Origin: Mycobacterium sp. HUMS_12744610
Lineage (GTDB): Bacteria; Actinomycetota; Actinomycetes; Mycobacteriales; Mycobacteriaceae
Direction: 5' to 3'
Length of the DNA stretch: 64,000 bases
Assembly (NCBI RefSeq): GCF_041206865.1
Contig: NZ_JBGEDP010000001.1
Coordinates: 1,984,001-2,048,000, forward strand
Both the position numbers and the translations under genes were made by a program. The notes beneath the pieces are model-generated. The model ran no database searches. It had not been told where the DNA came from and was given only the letters and a program-made list of their open reading frames with translations. Every line of letters begins with the position of its first letter. The stretch's first letter is position 1. Positions 1 to 8,421 of the stretch are shown here, piece by piece.

Positions 1-332
1 TGCAGGGCATCTCGCATCCGCTGGCCAACATCGCGATCAGCGTGCAGGGCGGGCGCAACCTGGCGCGGCGCGCGGCCTGGTTCCTGGACAACGAACCCGA
101 CGAGCGCCCGGAGCTCGCCGCCTCGGCGTTCGTGTTCATGGCCGAGGAGGCGGCCAAGGCCGCGACCATGGCGGTGCATGTGCAAGGCGGGCTTGGTGTT
201 TCGGTCGAGGCGGCCGCGACGGCCTATCTGGTGCGTGCCCGCGGCTGGGCACTGGCCGGCGGGGACCCGGGCGCCAGCGCCAAGTACGTCGGCGAGCTGG
301 TTGCCGCCCGGGAAAGCGGAAAGGGCGCCTGA
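1..332 (+). CDS. Acyl-CoA dehydrogenase, C-terminal fragment (window edge)
   Basis: Only the last ~110 codons are in the window; the frame is open from base 3 to the TGA at 330-332. The protein has the C-terminal helical domain of an acyl-CoA dehydrogenase, with a VHVQGGLGVSVEAAA segment matching the usual QxHGGxGxxxE region near the end of the family. No catalytic Glu of the GGTxE type is visible, as is typical of the partner subunit in mycobacterial two-gene (alpha2beta2) FadE enzymes. The next gene, also an acyl-CoA dehydrogenase, starts one base after this stop, so the two are very probably co-translated subunits oxidising the same acyl-CoA. Its substrate cannot be told from the fragment. 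Confidence 0.85.
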   Translation, partial: QGISHPLANIAISVQGGRNLARRAAWFLDNEPDERPELAASAFVFMAEEAAKAATMAVHVQGGLGVSVEAAATAYLVRARGWALAGGDPGASAKYVGELVAARESGKGA

Positions 333-333
333 G

Positions 334-1521
334 GTGGATTTCTCACGAGTCACCCTGTCGCCCGACGACCGGGACTTCCTGCAGCAGGCCCGCGACTTCC
401 TGCGTACGCAGGTGACCGAGGAGGTCAGGCGCCGCGACCGCGAGACCGGCGACAACTTCGACGAGGGCGTGCACCTCGCACTCGGCGCCGCGGGCTATCT
501 GGAGCGCGAGTGGAAGCCGGAGGGCGAGGGCGGCTTCAGCCGGGTGCGTCGCCGGATCTGGGAGCTGGAGAAGCGGCGCGCGCACGTGCCCTGGGTGACC
601 TGGGGTACCACCGCGATGGTGGCCCGCTCGGTGGCGCGGTTCGGCTCTGCCGAATTGCAGGACGAGGTGCTGCCCGGCGTCTTCAGCGGTCACGTCCGGC
701 TGTGCCTGGGCTACACCGAACCCGAGGGCGGATCCGACATCGCCACCTGCAAAACCCGCGCGGTGCGTGAGGCGGACGGATCGAGCTGGGTCATCAACGG
801 CTCCAAGATGTTCACCACCGGAGCCCACAACTGCCAGTACGTCTTCCTCATCACCAACACCGACCCCGACGCCACCAAGCACAAGAGCCTGACGATGTTC
901 CTGGTGCCGCTGAACTCCCCGGGCATCGAGATCCAGGGCATCCGCACCGTCGACGGCGACCGCACCAACATCGTCTACTACAGCGACGTGCGCGTCGACG
1001 ACAAATACCGGCTGGGCGACGTGAACGGCGGCTGGACGGTGTTGCGCGAGCCGCTCAACGTCGAGCACGGGGCGGTCGCGGCCGCCCCCGACGGGCTGCA
1101 GGACGTCTCGATCATGATGCATCAGGCCGGTTTCATGGCCGCGGCACTGGACAAGGCCGCTGGCAAAGCGACGCAGCAATATCCGGGCGGGCGCCGGCTC
1201 ATCGACGACGCGTCGGTGGCATACCGGTTGGGCCGCACCGCCGCCCGGATGGAAGCGGCCCTGAGCGCGCCGAGCATTTTCGGCCGCGTCGCCCTCGCGC
1301 AGACGATGCGGGACATCTCACCGGATCTGATGGACATCCTCGGCACGGCCTCGGCGCTGCCGCTGGGCACCGACGGCGCGGCCGACGACGGCGCCTCGGA
1401 GTACACCTTCCGGTTCGCGCCGCTGGTCGGGATCTACGGCGGCACCCTGGAGGTGTTCCGCAACATGATCGCCCAGTACGTGCTGGGGCTGGGCAAGCCG
1501 GCCTACGTCCCGGCAAAGTAG
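334..1521 (+). CDS. Acyl-CoA dehydrogenase (FadE type)
   Basis: FAD-dependent dehydrogenase expected to introduce the alpha,beta double bond into an acyl-CoA. The 395-residue protein has the N-terminal helical domain, the flavin-binding GYTEPEGGSD segment (about residues 126-135) and a C-terminal YGGTLEVFRNMIAQ segment in which Glu373 is the likely catalytic base. The frame stays open upstream inside the preceding gene, but I start at GTG 334 because it lies one base after that gene's TGA and gives a normal N-terminus (VDFSRVTLSPDDRDF). It probably pairs with the upstream subunit. The 3' end meets a convergent operon across an inverted repeat. Substrate unknown. Confidence 0.9.
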   Translation: MDFSRVTLSPDDRDFLQQARDFLRTQVTEEVRRRDRETGDNFDEGVHLALGAAGYLEREWKPEGEGGFSRVRRRIWELEKRRAHVPWVTWGTTAMVARSVARFGSAELQDEVLPGVFSGHVRLCLGYTEPEGGSDIATCKTRAVREADGSSWVINGSKMFTTGAHNCQYVFLITNTDPDATKHKSLTMFLVPLNSPGIEIQGIRTVDGDRTNIVYYSDVRVDDKYRLGDVNGGWTVLREPLNVEHGAVAAAPDGLQDVSIMMHQAGFMAAALDKAAGKATQQYPGGRRLIDDASVAYRLGRTAARMEAALSAPSIFGRVALAQTMRDISPDLMDILGTASALPLGTDGAADDGASEYTFRFAPLVGIYGGTLEVFRNMIAQYVLGLGKPAYVPAK

Positions 1522-1522
1522 C

Positions 1523-1582
1523 GCGAGCAGACGCAGAACCGCACGAATTCGCTTCGCGGACCGCGATTCTGCGTCTGCTCGC
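1523..1582. repeat. Intergenic inverted repeat between convergent genes
   Basis: Arms GCGAGCAGACGCAGAA (1523-1538) and its perfect complement (1567-1582), extended by three more pairs after one mismatch, around a ~20-base loop. It fills almost the whole gap between two convergent genes and could act as a bidirectional terminator, though there is no U-run. A second hairpin of similar design, also beginning GCGAGC and also between convergent genes, is at 13683-13744, so this may belong to a dispersed repeat family. Confidence 0.75.
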
Positions 1583-1587
1583 GAAAC

Positions 1588-2733
1588 TCAGGTCGTGAGG
1601 ATCGTGGCCGCGGCGGTGCCGGGAGCGCCGTACAACTGGGTGAATCCGACGCGCGGCTCGCCCGGAACCTGACGGTCGCCCGCTTCGCCGCGAAGTTGAC
1701 GCACGATCTCGTGGATCTGGCGCAGGCCCGACGCCCCGATCGGCTCACCGTTGGCGATGAGCCCCCCGTCGGTGTTGACGGGCATTGGGCCGCCGATCTC
1801 GGTTGCGCCGTCGGCCAGCAGCTTCTCCTGATCGCCATGCGCGCAGAAGCCGCACTCGGCCATGTGGATGATTTCCGCGCCCGCGTCGGTGTCCTGCAAC
1901 TGGATGACGTCGACGTCGGTGGGGGCCACGCCGGCTTTTTCGAACGCGGCCCGCGCGGCGTACACGGTCGGTGCGAGATCCTCTTCCACCGGCGTGAAGG
2001 TGGTGTTGACCTCGTAGGCGCCGTAGCGTCGGGTGCGCACCTCCACCGCACGCAGGTAGACGGGCTTGGCGGTGTAGCGGTGAGCGATGTCCGCGCGGCA
2101 CATCACCACCGCGGCGGCACCCTCGTCGGGCGCGCAGAACATGTACTGGGTGAGGGGATAATTCAGGATCGGCGAGCCGAGTATGTCATCTTCGGAAATG
2201 GGTCTGCGGCGGAACGCATTCGGGTTCAACGAACCGTTGCGGAAGTTCTTGGCCGCCACCCTGGCCAGCGTCTGCCGCGAGATGCCGTGGTCGTGCAGGT
2301 AGCGGTTGGCCTTCATCCCGAAGAACTGGGTCGTCAGGTACTGCCCGTTCTCGGCGTACCAGCGCGGCATGCCCACCAGCGCAGGGTCTTCGGTGAACGC
2401 GCCACGGGGGTGCTTGTCCAGGCCGATGGCGATGCCGATGTCGTAGTCGCCCAGCCGGATCCCGTCGGCGCAGGCTTTGGCGGCGCTGGCCGCGGTCGCG
2501 CACGCGTTGAACACGTTGGTGAACGGGATGCCGGTCAGGCCGACCATGGCGACGATCGCGTCGGGATTGGCCACCGTCCAGCTGCCTCCCGTGGCGGCCT
2601 GGATGTCCTTCCAGGCGATGCCAGCATCGGCGACGGCGGCCTGGATGGCGTCGACGGCCATCTCCATCGCCGACTTGCACTCGAAGCGACCGAACGGGTG
2701 CAGACCAACCCCGATGATGGCCACGTCATTCAT
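1588..2733 (-). CDS. Thiolase-superfamily lipid-transfer protein (SCP-x/Ltp type)
   Basis: A 381-residue thiolase-fold protein of the non-decarboxylating SCP-x/Ltp branch, expected to act at the last carbon-carbon cleavage of a beta-oxidation cycle, by thiolysis or, as in sterol Ltp2, retro-aldol cleavage. The nucleophile region FNACATAAS puts the active Cys at about residue 78. The usual GHPxGASG motif reads GEPIGASG, so the normal catalytic His is Glu, and no C-terminal Cys motif is seen; classical thiolysis is therefore doubtful. It is the last gene of an operon with a P450 and a CoA transferase, starting 18 bases after the CoA-transferase stop. Confidence 0.85.
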   Translation of the reverse strand: MNDVAIIGVGLHPFGRFECKSAMEMAVDAIQAAVADAGIAWKDIQAATGGSWTVANPDAIVAMVGLTGIPFTNVFNACATAASAAKACADGIRLGDYDIGIAIGLDKHPRGAFTEDPALVGMPRWYAENGQYLTTQFFGMKANRYLHDHGISRQTLARVAAKNFRNGSLNPNAFRRRPISEDDILGSPILNYPLTQYMFCAPDEGAAAVVMCRADIAHRYTAKPVYLRAVEVRTRRYGAYEVNTTFTPVEEDLAPTVYAARAAFEKAGVAPTDVDVIQLQDTDAGAEIIHMAECGFCAHGDQEKLLADGATEIGGPMPVNTDGGLIANGEPIGASGLRQIHEIVRQLRGEAGDRQVPGEPRVGFTQLYGAPGTAAATILTT

Positions 2734-2751
2734 GTTCGTGCACGCCGTCTT

Positions 2752-3978
2752 TCACGCGATGGCTCCCGACTCCTTGAGCTCGGCGATGCGATCCCAGTCC
2801 ATGCCGAGTTCCATCAGGACCAATTCGGTGTGCTCGGAGGCCTGCGGCGCCCGCGTCGTTTCGAGCGGCTCGTGGTTGAACTGCACGGGACCGCGCACGA
2901 CGCGGAAAGGCTTGCCGCCGCCGGCAAGTTCAACCTCACTGATCATGTCGTTGGCAATGGCCTGCTCGTCGTCGACCAGGTCGAGCAGGCTCTGGAATGG
3001 GGCCCATTGACCCTTCATGGTCTTCAGGTGTTGCCGCCAATATTCAAAGGGCTTGGCGGCAAATGCTTTCGCGATCAACTCGGCGGCCGCGTCGGCGTTC
3101 TGAATCAAGGTCAACACGTCGGAGAAGCGGGGATCGTCGGCCGCCTCGGGAATGCCGAGGTGCTCGAAGGTGTCGCGGATCAGCCCGGTCGGGCTGATGA
3201 TACACAGGTTGATGGTGCCGCCGTCGGAGGTGGTGTAGTTGCCCATGAACGGATTGACCGACGGCGTGCCGGAACCCGGCATGGGCGTGCGCATGACTTC
3301 GCCGGTCTCCATGCCCTGCGTCACACTCGCACCGGCCGCCCACCAGGCGGTGCTCAGCAGCGACACGTCGAGTTCGAGGGCCTCGCCGGTGCGCTCGCGA
3401 TGCAGCAGCGCGGCCGAGATGCCGCCGGCGATGAACATCCCGCCGATCGAATCGCCGAACGCGGGAATACCTTGCCCCAGTGCGCCGCCCAGCTCCTCGG
3501 GCGTCAGCGCGTAGCCGATGCCGCTGCGCGTCCAGAACGCCGTGCCGTCATACCCGCCGACGTCGCGTTCGTCGCCCTTGTCGCCGTACGCCGAGCCACG
3601 GGCGTACACGATGTTCGGGTTGACCGCGCGGATGTGCTCGACGTCGAACTTGTGCTTCTGCCGCTGCGCCGGCAGGTAGTTGGTGAGGAACACGTCCGAC
3701 GTCTTGGCCAGCTCGTAGATCACCTCCCGGCCGCCGGGCGTGGAAACGTCGACCCCGACGCTGCGCTTGCCCCGGTTGGGGTGCTCCATCAGCGGATGCC
3801 GCGCCGGATCGACCTGGATGCCGCCCATGTTGACGAAGCCGCGTTGGGTGTCGCCGCGGGCCGGGTGCTCGACCTTGAGGACGTCCGCGCCCCAGTCGGC
3901 CAGGATGGCTCCAGCGGCCGGGACGAACGTGAACTGCGCAAGCTCCAAGATCCGGAAGCCGGACATGACCTTCACCAT
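2752..3978 (-). CDS. CaiB/BaiF family (class III) CoA transferase
   Basis: A 408-residue class III CoA transferase, of normal family length, that would move CoA between carboxylic acids or run an acyl-CoA racemase reaction. The N-terminus shows the family signature ILELAQFTFVPAAGAILADWGADVLKVEHP, here split as ILELAQ and GADVLKVEHP, followed by the GYDGTAFWTRSG region that normally contributes the catalytic Asp. It lies between a P450 gene (10 bases upstream) and a thiolase gene, so it probably activates or recycles the acid made by the P450. Alpha-methylacyl-CoA racemase activity is possible, but sequence alone does not separate it from transferase activity. Confidence 0.88.
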   Translation of the reverse strand: MVKVMSGFRILELAQFTFVPAAGAILADWGADVLKVEHPARGDTQRGFVNMGGIQVDPARHPLMEHPNRGKRSVGVDVSTPGGREVIYELAKTSDVFLTNYLPAQRQKHKFDVEHIRAVNPNIVYARGSAYGDKGDERDVGGYDGTAFWTRSGIGYALTPEELGGALGQGIPAFGDSIGGMFIAGGISAALLHRERTGEALELDVSLLSTAWWAAGASVTQGMETGEVMRTPMPGSGTPSVNPFMGNYTTSDGGTINLCIISPTGLIRDTFEHLGIPEAADDPRFSDVLTLIQNADAAAELIAKAFAAKPFEYWRQHLKTMKGQWAPFQSLLDLVDDEQAIANDMISEVELAGGGKPFRVVRGPVQFNHEPLETTRAPQASEHTELVLMELGMDWDRIAELKESGAIA

Positions 3979-3988
3979 TTCGGGGACC

Positions 3989-5197
3989 CTACTTCGCGTC
4001 GAACGTCACCGGAAGTGCGGTGGGGGAGCGGAACGGCTGGCCGTGGATGTGCGGGTCGTCGTCGGTCTGCAGTCGAAAATTCGTCAGCCGGCTCAGCAGG
4101 CATTCCATCGCGACGCGGGTTTCCATGCGTGAGAGGTGCAGACCCAGGCACGTGTGCTCACCGGCGGCGAACGAGATGTGGGGTAGGTGGTCGCGGAAGA
4201 TGTCGAACTCTTCGGAACGTTCCCAGCGCCGCTCGTCGCGATTTGCCGAACCCATGCACACGCCGATGACCGAGCGCGCCGGAATCTCGAGGCCGCCCAA
4301 CTCGGTGTCCTCGGTGGTGAAGCGCTGCACGGTGGTCAGCGGGGTCTCGAAGCGCAGCCCCTCCTCGATCGCCTGGGGGATCAGTTTGTGGTCGGCCTGC
4401 ACCGCGGCGAACTGGTCCGGGTGGGTCAGCAGCAGATACAGCAGGTTTCCCGACGACCGGTAGGTGGTTTCCAGCCCCGCGGGCAGCAGCAGGCGAAGGA
4501 AGGAGTAGATGGCTTCGTCGCCGAGCTTTTCGCCGTCGATCTCGGCGGCGACCAGATCGCCGATGATGTCCTCGGTGGGTGCGGACCTGCGGCGCTCGAT
4601 CTGTTCGACGAAGTAGTCCTTGAGTGCCGCCGAGGCCTCGAAGGCGCGTTCGTAGTCGACGTGGTAGCTGATCAACTGCACGGCGCGCTTGCGGAACATC
4701 GGCAGGTCTTCGGCCGGCAATCCCAGCAGCTTCGCGATGACGCGCGTCGGGAACTCGAAGGTGTAGTTCTGGACCAGGTCGGCCGTGCCCGCGTCGACGA
4801 ACTCGTCGATCAGGGCGTTGCAGATCGGCCGCACGATGGCGGGTTCCCACCGGGCCAGGGCCTTGGACTTGAATGCCGCCGACACCAGGTTGCGATGATC
4901 GCGATGCTTCTTGCCCTCCATCGCCAGGATTGTCGGTCCCATGAACAGCCCGATCGTCTTGTCGTACGGCTTGGAGCTGAACACCCGGCCGTCCCGGAAC
5001 ACCGTGTTCACCGCTTCGAAGGAGACTGCGGAGTACTCGCTTCTGGGCAGCAGCGACTCGGGCGTTTTGGAGTAGTCCATGACCGTCCCGCGGAAGACGC
5101 CGGCCGCCCTGCGGTTCCGGGCGAAGAAGGGATACGGGTCACGCAGGCTGACGGTCTGGTCGCCCGTGCCGGCGGCGGCGTGAACGTTGGTCGTCAC
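3989..5197 (-). CDS. Cytochrome P450
   Basis: Soluble bacterial P450 of about 402 residues, expected to hydroxylate a hydrophobic substrate. It shows the I-helix AGLETT motif, the K-helix ExxR (EEGLR) and the heme loop FAAGEHTCLG with the Cys ligand near residue 350. I start at GTG 5197 because GGAG lies six bases upstream; ATG 5212 is the alternative and has no good ribosome site. It heads the operon P450 - CoA transferase - thiolase. The perfect 19-bp palindrome at 5248-5266 lies in its promoter region and probably controls it. A broken paralogue with nearly the same I-helix and substrate-loop sequences is at 21021-21971. No ferredoxin gene is adjacent. Confidence 0.9.
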   Translation of the reverse strand: MTTNVHAAAGTGDQTVSLRDPYPFFARNRRAAGVFRGTVMDYSKTPESLLPRSEYSAVSFEAVNTVFRDGRVFSSKPYDKTIGLFMGPTILAMEGKKHRDHRNLVSAAFKSKALARWEPAIVRPICNALIDEFVDAGTADLVQNYTFEFPTRVIAKLLGLPAEDLPMFRKRAVQLISYHVDYERAFEASAALKDYFVEQIERRRSAPTEDIIGDLVAAEIDGEKLGDEAIYSFLRLLLPAGLETTYRSSGNLLYLLLTHPDQFAAVQADHKLIPQAIEEGLRFETPLTTVQRFTTEDTELGGLEIPARSVIGVCMGSANRDERRWERSEEFDIFRDHLPHISFAAGEHTCLGLHLSRMETRVAMECLLSRLTNFRLQTDDDPHIHGQPFRSPTALPVTFDAK

Positions 5198-5247
5198 GTA
5201 GATCTCCAGCATCTTCGGCGGGAAGGGGAAGTCCTCGTGTAAGATCG

Positions 5248-5266
5248 TACTGTAATTATTACAGTA
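5248..5266. promoter_or_regulatory. Perfect 19-bp palindromic operator TACTGTAATTATTACAGTA
   Basis: Two 9-base arms TACTGTAAT and ATTACAGTA flank a single central T. The site is 51 bases upstream of the chosen P450 start. Related 19-mers lie at 9435-9453 (15/19 identical), 15306-15324 (13/19) and 23721-23739 (12/19), each in a promoter region of this block. The length and symmetry suit a TetR-family dimer. No regulator gene in this window can be firmly assigned to it. Confidence 0.75.
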
Positions 5267-5337
5267 GGCAATATGACGCCGTGCCGGCCGTCTCCCGGAA
5301 GTGCGTAACGAGCTCGCAGGGTGAACAGGGCTCGAGG

Positions 5338-5368
5338 GGCCGGCGGCGTTCGACTCCGTCCGCCGGCC
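5338..5368. terminator. Possible terminator hairpin
   Basis: Perfect 9-bp GC-only arms (GGCCGGCGG and CCGCCGGCC) with a 13-base loop, about 150 bases beyond the stop of the minus-strand acyl-CoA synthetase gene. There is no U-run, so termination is only a guess. Confidence 0.3.
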
Positions 5369-5513
5369 GTGGGGGACAGGCGCGAAAGGCCCGGGCGGAT
5401 CGTGCGTTACGCCCACGTTCGGTGCGCGCCGGAGGCCGAGTCGGGCGCCGCGGCTAGCGCGTACCGAGCGGACGGGCCGACGCCACCGGCGTCCCGTCCC
5501 TCCGGAGCGCCGA

Positions 5514-7166
5514 TCAGCCGTCCACCGCCTGCTCGCGCGCCCACCGGTAGTCCGCCTTACCCGAGGGGCTGCGCTCGACGGCCGCCCGGAAGACGACCGC
5601 CTTGGGGAGCTTGTAGCGGGCCAGCGACGTCGCGGCGTGCGCCACCAGCTCCTCGGCGTCGGCGCGTGCGCCGTCGGCCAGCGCCACGACGGCAACCACC
5701 TCCTGGCCCCAGCGTTCGCTGGGCCGGCCGGCGACCACCACGTCGGCCACCGCGGGGTGCGACGCGATCGCCGTCTCCACCTCCTCGGCGAAGATCTTCT
5801 CGCCGCCGGAGTTGATCGTCACGGAGTCGCGGCCCAGCAGTTCGATGCTCCCGTCGGCGCGGTGGCGGGCGCGGTCGCCCGGGACCGCGTAGCGGACGCC
5901 GTCGATCACCGGGAAGGTCTTGGCGGTCTTGGCCGCATCGCCCTTGTAGCCGAGCGGAACGTAGCCGCGTTGCGCCAGCCAGCCGATGCCCTCGTGGCCG
6001 CGCGGCAGGATGGCGGACAGATCCTCGGCCGCCACGAAGGTGTCCGGTCCGGCGTTGAACGTGCCCGTCGAGATCGCTCCCGGCATCGACATGTGGTGCA
6101 TCTGCGCCCCGGTCTCCGAGGATCCGACCCCGTCGACGACGACGGCATGGGGCAGCGTCTCGATCAGCCGCTCCTTGACGAAGGGGGTCAGCAGGGCGCC
6201 GCCGTTGGCGACCACCCCCAGCGACGACACGTCGGCGACACCTTTCTCGACGGCGGTCACCAGTGGGCGCGCCATCGCGTCGCCCACCACCGTCACGACC
6301 GCCACCTTCTCGCGCTCGATGGTGCGGACGATGTCCTCGGCGTCCAAATGGTCGACCACCGAAGGGAATACGACGGACTGGCCGGTGCTGATCGCCGTCA
6401 TCACGCTCCACTGGGCGGCGCCGTGCATCAGCGGCGGCAGGATCATCAACTTGGTGCCCGGACCCGCGGTGGTCCGCGCGACGATCTCCTCGACCGACTG
6501 TGCGGGTTCGCCCGTCATGAGGTTGCGCCCGCCGAAGGACGTCATGAAGATGTCGTGCTGGCGCCACAGCACGCCCTTGGGCATGCCGGTCGTGCCGCCG
6601 GTGTACAGGACGTACAGGTCGTCGGGCGAGTGCGGCACCGCAGGCGGCTCCGGCGCTACGGAGGCCAGGGCGGCCTCGTAGTCCACCGCCCCGTCCAGCA
6701 GGTCGTTGCCGGAGTCGTCGGCGATCTGGATCAGCACGCGCAGCTGCGGAAGGCCGGGCAGGATCTCGGCCACCCGCGGCGCGAACGCCGCGTGGTAGAC
6801 CAGCGCGCTTGCCCCCGAATCCGCGAGCAGGTATTGCAGCTCGTTCTTGACGTAGCGGAAGTTGACGTTGAACGGGGCGACCCGGGCGGCGAACGTGGCG
6901 AGCAGCGCCTCGACGTATTCGTTGCCGTTGTAGGCGTAGATGCCGAGTAGGTCCTGGCCGGCCTCGTGCCCGGCCAGCGCGGAACGTTCGGTGTGGCAGC
7001 CCAACCCGCGCGAGTGCAGGTAGGCGGCGAGCCGGTTCGACCGCTCGACCACCTGCGCGTAGCTGTACCGCCGGTCGCCCTGGATCAACAGGTCGCGATC
7101 CGGAATTGCCGCCGCGACGGCCGCTACGACGGCGGGTACCGTGAATTCTGTTGCGCTGTCGGTCAT
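5514..7166 (-). CDS. Acyl-CoA synthetase (AMP-forming, FadD-like)
   Basis: A ~550-residue adenylate-forming ligase that would activate a carboxylic acid as acyl-AMP and then acyl-CoA. The ATP-binding P-loop LYTGGTTGMPKGVLW is clear, as are the C-terminal hinge and GRDSVTINSGGEKIF region and a terminal SPSGKADYRW segment supplying the usual Lys. I prefer ATG 7166 (AGAGG a few bases upstream); GTG 7178, which overlaps the preceding stop as GTGA, adds four residues. It is the last gene of the operon Rieske oxygenase - isochorismatase-like - thioesterase - synthetase, so it probably activates an acid made from a ring-oxygenated substrate. Confidence 0.9.
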   Translation of the reverse strand: MTDSATEFTVPAVVAAVAAAIPDRDLLIQGDRRYSYAQVVERSNRLAAYLHSRGLGCHTERSALAGHEAGQDLLGIYAYNGNEYVEALLATFAARVAPFNVNFRYVKNELQYLLADSGASALVYHAAFAPRVAEILPGLPQLRVLIQIADDSGNDLLDGAVDYEAALASVAPEPPAVPHSPDDLYVLYTGGTTGMPKGVLWRQHDIFMTSFGGRNLMTGEPAQSVEEIVARTTAGPGTKLMILPPLMHGAAQWSVMTAISTGQSVVFPSVVDHLDAEDIVRTIEREKVAVVTVVGDAMARPLVTAVEKGVADVSSLGVVANGGALLTPFVKERLIETLPHAVVVDGVGSSETGAQMHHMSMPGAISTGTFNAGPDTFVAAEDLSAILPRGHEGIGWLAQRGYVPLGYKGDAAKTAKTFPVIDGVRYAVPGDRARHRADGSIELLGRDSVTINSGGEKIFAEEVETAIASHPAVADVVVAGRPSERWGQEVVAVVALADGARADAEELVAHAATSLARYKLPKAVVFRAAVERSPSGKADYRWAREQAVDG

Positions 7167-7174
7167 CGTGCCTC

Positions 7175-7795
7175 TCACGGCTGGTGGGGGAGCAGTCGGA
7201 CCATCAAGCCGTTGGCTTCGGTGAGCAGCGTCCCATCGGCGGCTGTCATAGTAGCGTCAATGAAAACCTTCCTGCCGTCGACGCCGGTGATGCGGCCGTG
7301 CGCCGTCAACGGCTCGTCGATCGGGGTGACGCTGCGGTAGTCCACGTGCAGATATCCGGTGCGGGTGGGGGGAATTTCCGCGGTGGAGACCACCATCCCG
7401 AACAGCCAGTCGTAGAACAGGGGGATCATGCCGCCGTGCACGGCGTTGTTCCCGCCCACGTGGGCCCGGGTGAAATGCCCGGTCATCGTGACACCGTCGG
7501 GTCCGGAGTCCCCGACGTTCCACGGCGGCAGCAGGGGATGGCCCAACCCGGGCAACTCGACGACCCGCCCGGCCGGTGCCCGGCCTTCCGGCACCTGGTG
7601 GCCATCCAGCAGTGCGCAGGCCCGCTCGACATGCTCAGCCAGGGCGGCCCACGTGGCGGGGTCCGGGTCGGTGCAGACCGTGAGGTCCTGCAGGCGGCGC
7701 ATCGCGGCGACGAACCGGCCCAGATCGGGCGGCGCGTCGTCGGCGGGCGTAATCTCCGGGAATCCGCCCCGGGCGTGAGAATCCGTGTCGGTCAT
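7175..7795 (-). CDS. PaaI-like hotdog thioesterase
   Basis: A 206-residue single-hotdog protein expected to hydrolyse an acyl-CoA. The signature NNAVHGGMIPLFYDWLFG is the family's HGGxxxxxxD region, and the downstream YLHVDYRSVTPIDEPLTA segment matches the central strands. The first ~85 residues precede the hotdog core and are not recognised. The ATG overlaps the upstream stop (ATGA, 7792-7795), and its own stop overlaps the GTG in front of the acyl-CoA synthetase, so all four operon genes look translationally coupled. It may release CoA from dead-end intermediates or recycle CoA for the neighbouring ligase. Confidence 0.85.
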   Translation of the reverse strand: MTDTDSHARGGFPEITPADDAPPDLGRFVAAMRRLQDLTVCTDPDPATWAALAEHVERACALLDGHQVPEGRAPAGRVVELPGLGHPLLPPWNVGDSGPDGVTMTGHFTRAHVGGNNAVHGGMIPLFYDWLFGMVVSTAEIPPTRTGYLHVDYRSVTPIDEPLTAHGRITGVDGRKVFIDATMTAADGTLLTEANGLMVRLLPHQP

Positions 7796-8421
7796 GGCCG
7801 TGTCCACGCCCGCAGCAGGTCGTCGGTGGTGGTGATCGTCGCCAGCAGCGACAGCGTGTTGGCGATGACCGCGTCGCCGTACTTGGCGGGTATGCCGGCC
7901 ACGGCGTCCCGCGGCACAACGACGCGGTAGGCCGCGTTGACGGCGTCCATCACGACGTTGGGGATCGCGATGTTGAGCGAGACGCCGACCACGACGATCG
8001 TCGACACCCCGAGGTTGCGCAGCACCGCGTCCAGGTCGGTGCCGCCCATCGGCCCGACGCCGTGCCACCGGCTCAGCACCAGATCCGTTGGTTCGGGCCC
8101 CAATTCGGGCAGCAAGGCCGCCCCGGGGGAGCCGGGAGTGATGTCGACTTCCTCGTGACCGGCACCGCGACCGATCGCGAAGATCTTGGCGTTGTGGTTG
8201 GACCCGAGCCCGTCGGGTCGCCGCTGCACCAGGCAGTGCACGACGTGCACCCCGGCCGCTCGCGCGGCCGGCAGCAGCCGCACGATGTTGGGCAGGGCAA
8301 CCCGGCGCGCCTCCTCGGCGAGCAGCGCCAGGCCGGCGTCCGGGCCGACGACCGCGCCCTGGCATTCCTGGGTCACGATCGCGGTGTGCTGCGGCGCCGC
8401 CAGTTCTCGCAGCGCGGTCAT
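7792..8421 (-). CDS. Isochorismatase-fold (cysteine hydrolase-like) protein
   Basis: A 209-residue protein with the isochorismatase/nicotinamidase fold: an N-terminal IVTQECQGAVVG strand, a GGTDLDAVLRNLG helix and a VVGVSLNIAIPNVVMDA segment. By alignment to the family's Asp-Lys-Cys triad, the positions here are Glu19, Arg118 and Ala152. The Cys nucleophile is therefore missing, as in true isochorismatases, where that position is Gly. Amidase activity is unlikely; a vinyl-ether hydrolase or a non-enzymatic role is possible. The start ATG 8421 overlaps the stop of the Rieske oxygenase gene (ATGA). Confidence 0.8.
   Translation of the reverse strand: MTALRELAAPQHTAIVTQECQGAVVGPDAGLALLAEEARRVALPNIVRLLPAARAAGVHVVHCLVQRRPDGLGSNHNAKIFAIGRGAGHEEVDITPGSPGAALLPELGPEPTDLVLSRWHGVGPMGGTDLDAVLRNLGVSTIVVVGVSLNIAIPNVVMDAVNAAYRVVVPRDAVAGIPAKYGDAVIANTLSLLATITTTDDLLRAWTRP

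Larger units (their letters stand above)
5198..5513. other. 316-base gene-free region with operator and GC hairpin
   Basis: It contains the leader and operator of the P450 operon (5248-5266) and, further along, a perfect 9-bp inverted repeat GGCCGGCGG/CCGCCGGCC at 5338-5346 and 5360-5368. That hairpin lies downstream of the acyl-CoA synthetase gene ending at 5514 and might terminate its transcript. I see no convincing coding sequence elsewhere in it. Confidence 0.6.

Noticed and set aside
1696..4269. An 857-codon plus-strand open frame
   Set aside because: It lies antisense to the thiolase, CoA-transferase and P450 genes, which have clear catalytic motifs. Its own translation has no recognisable domain.
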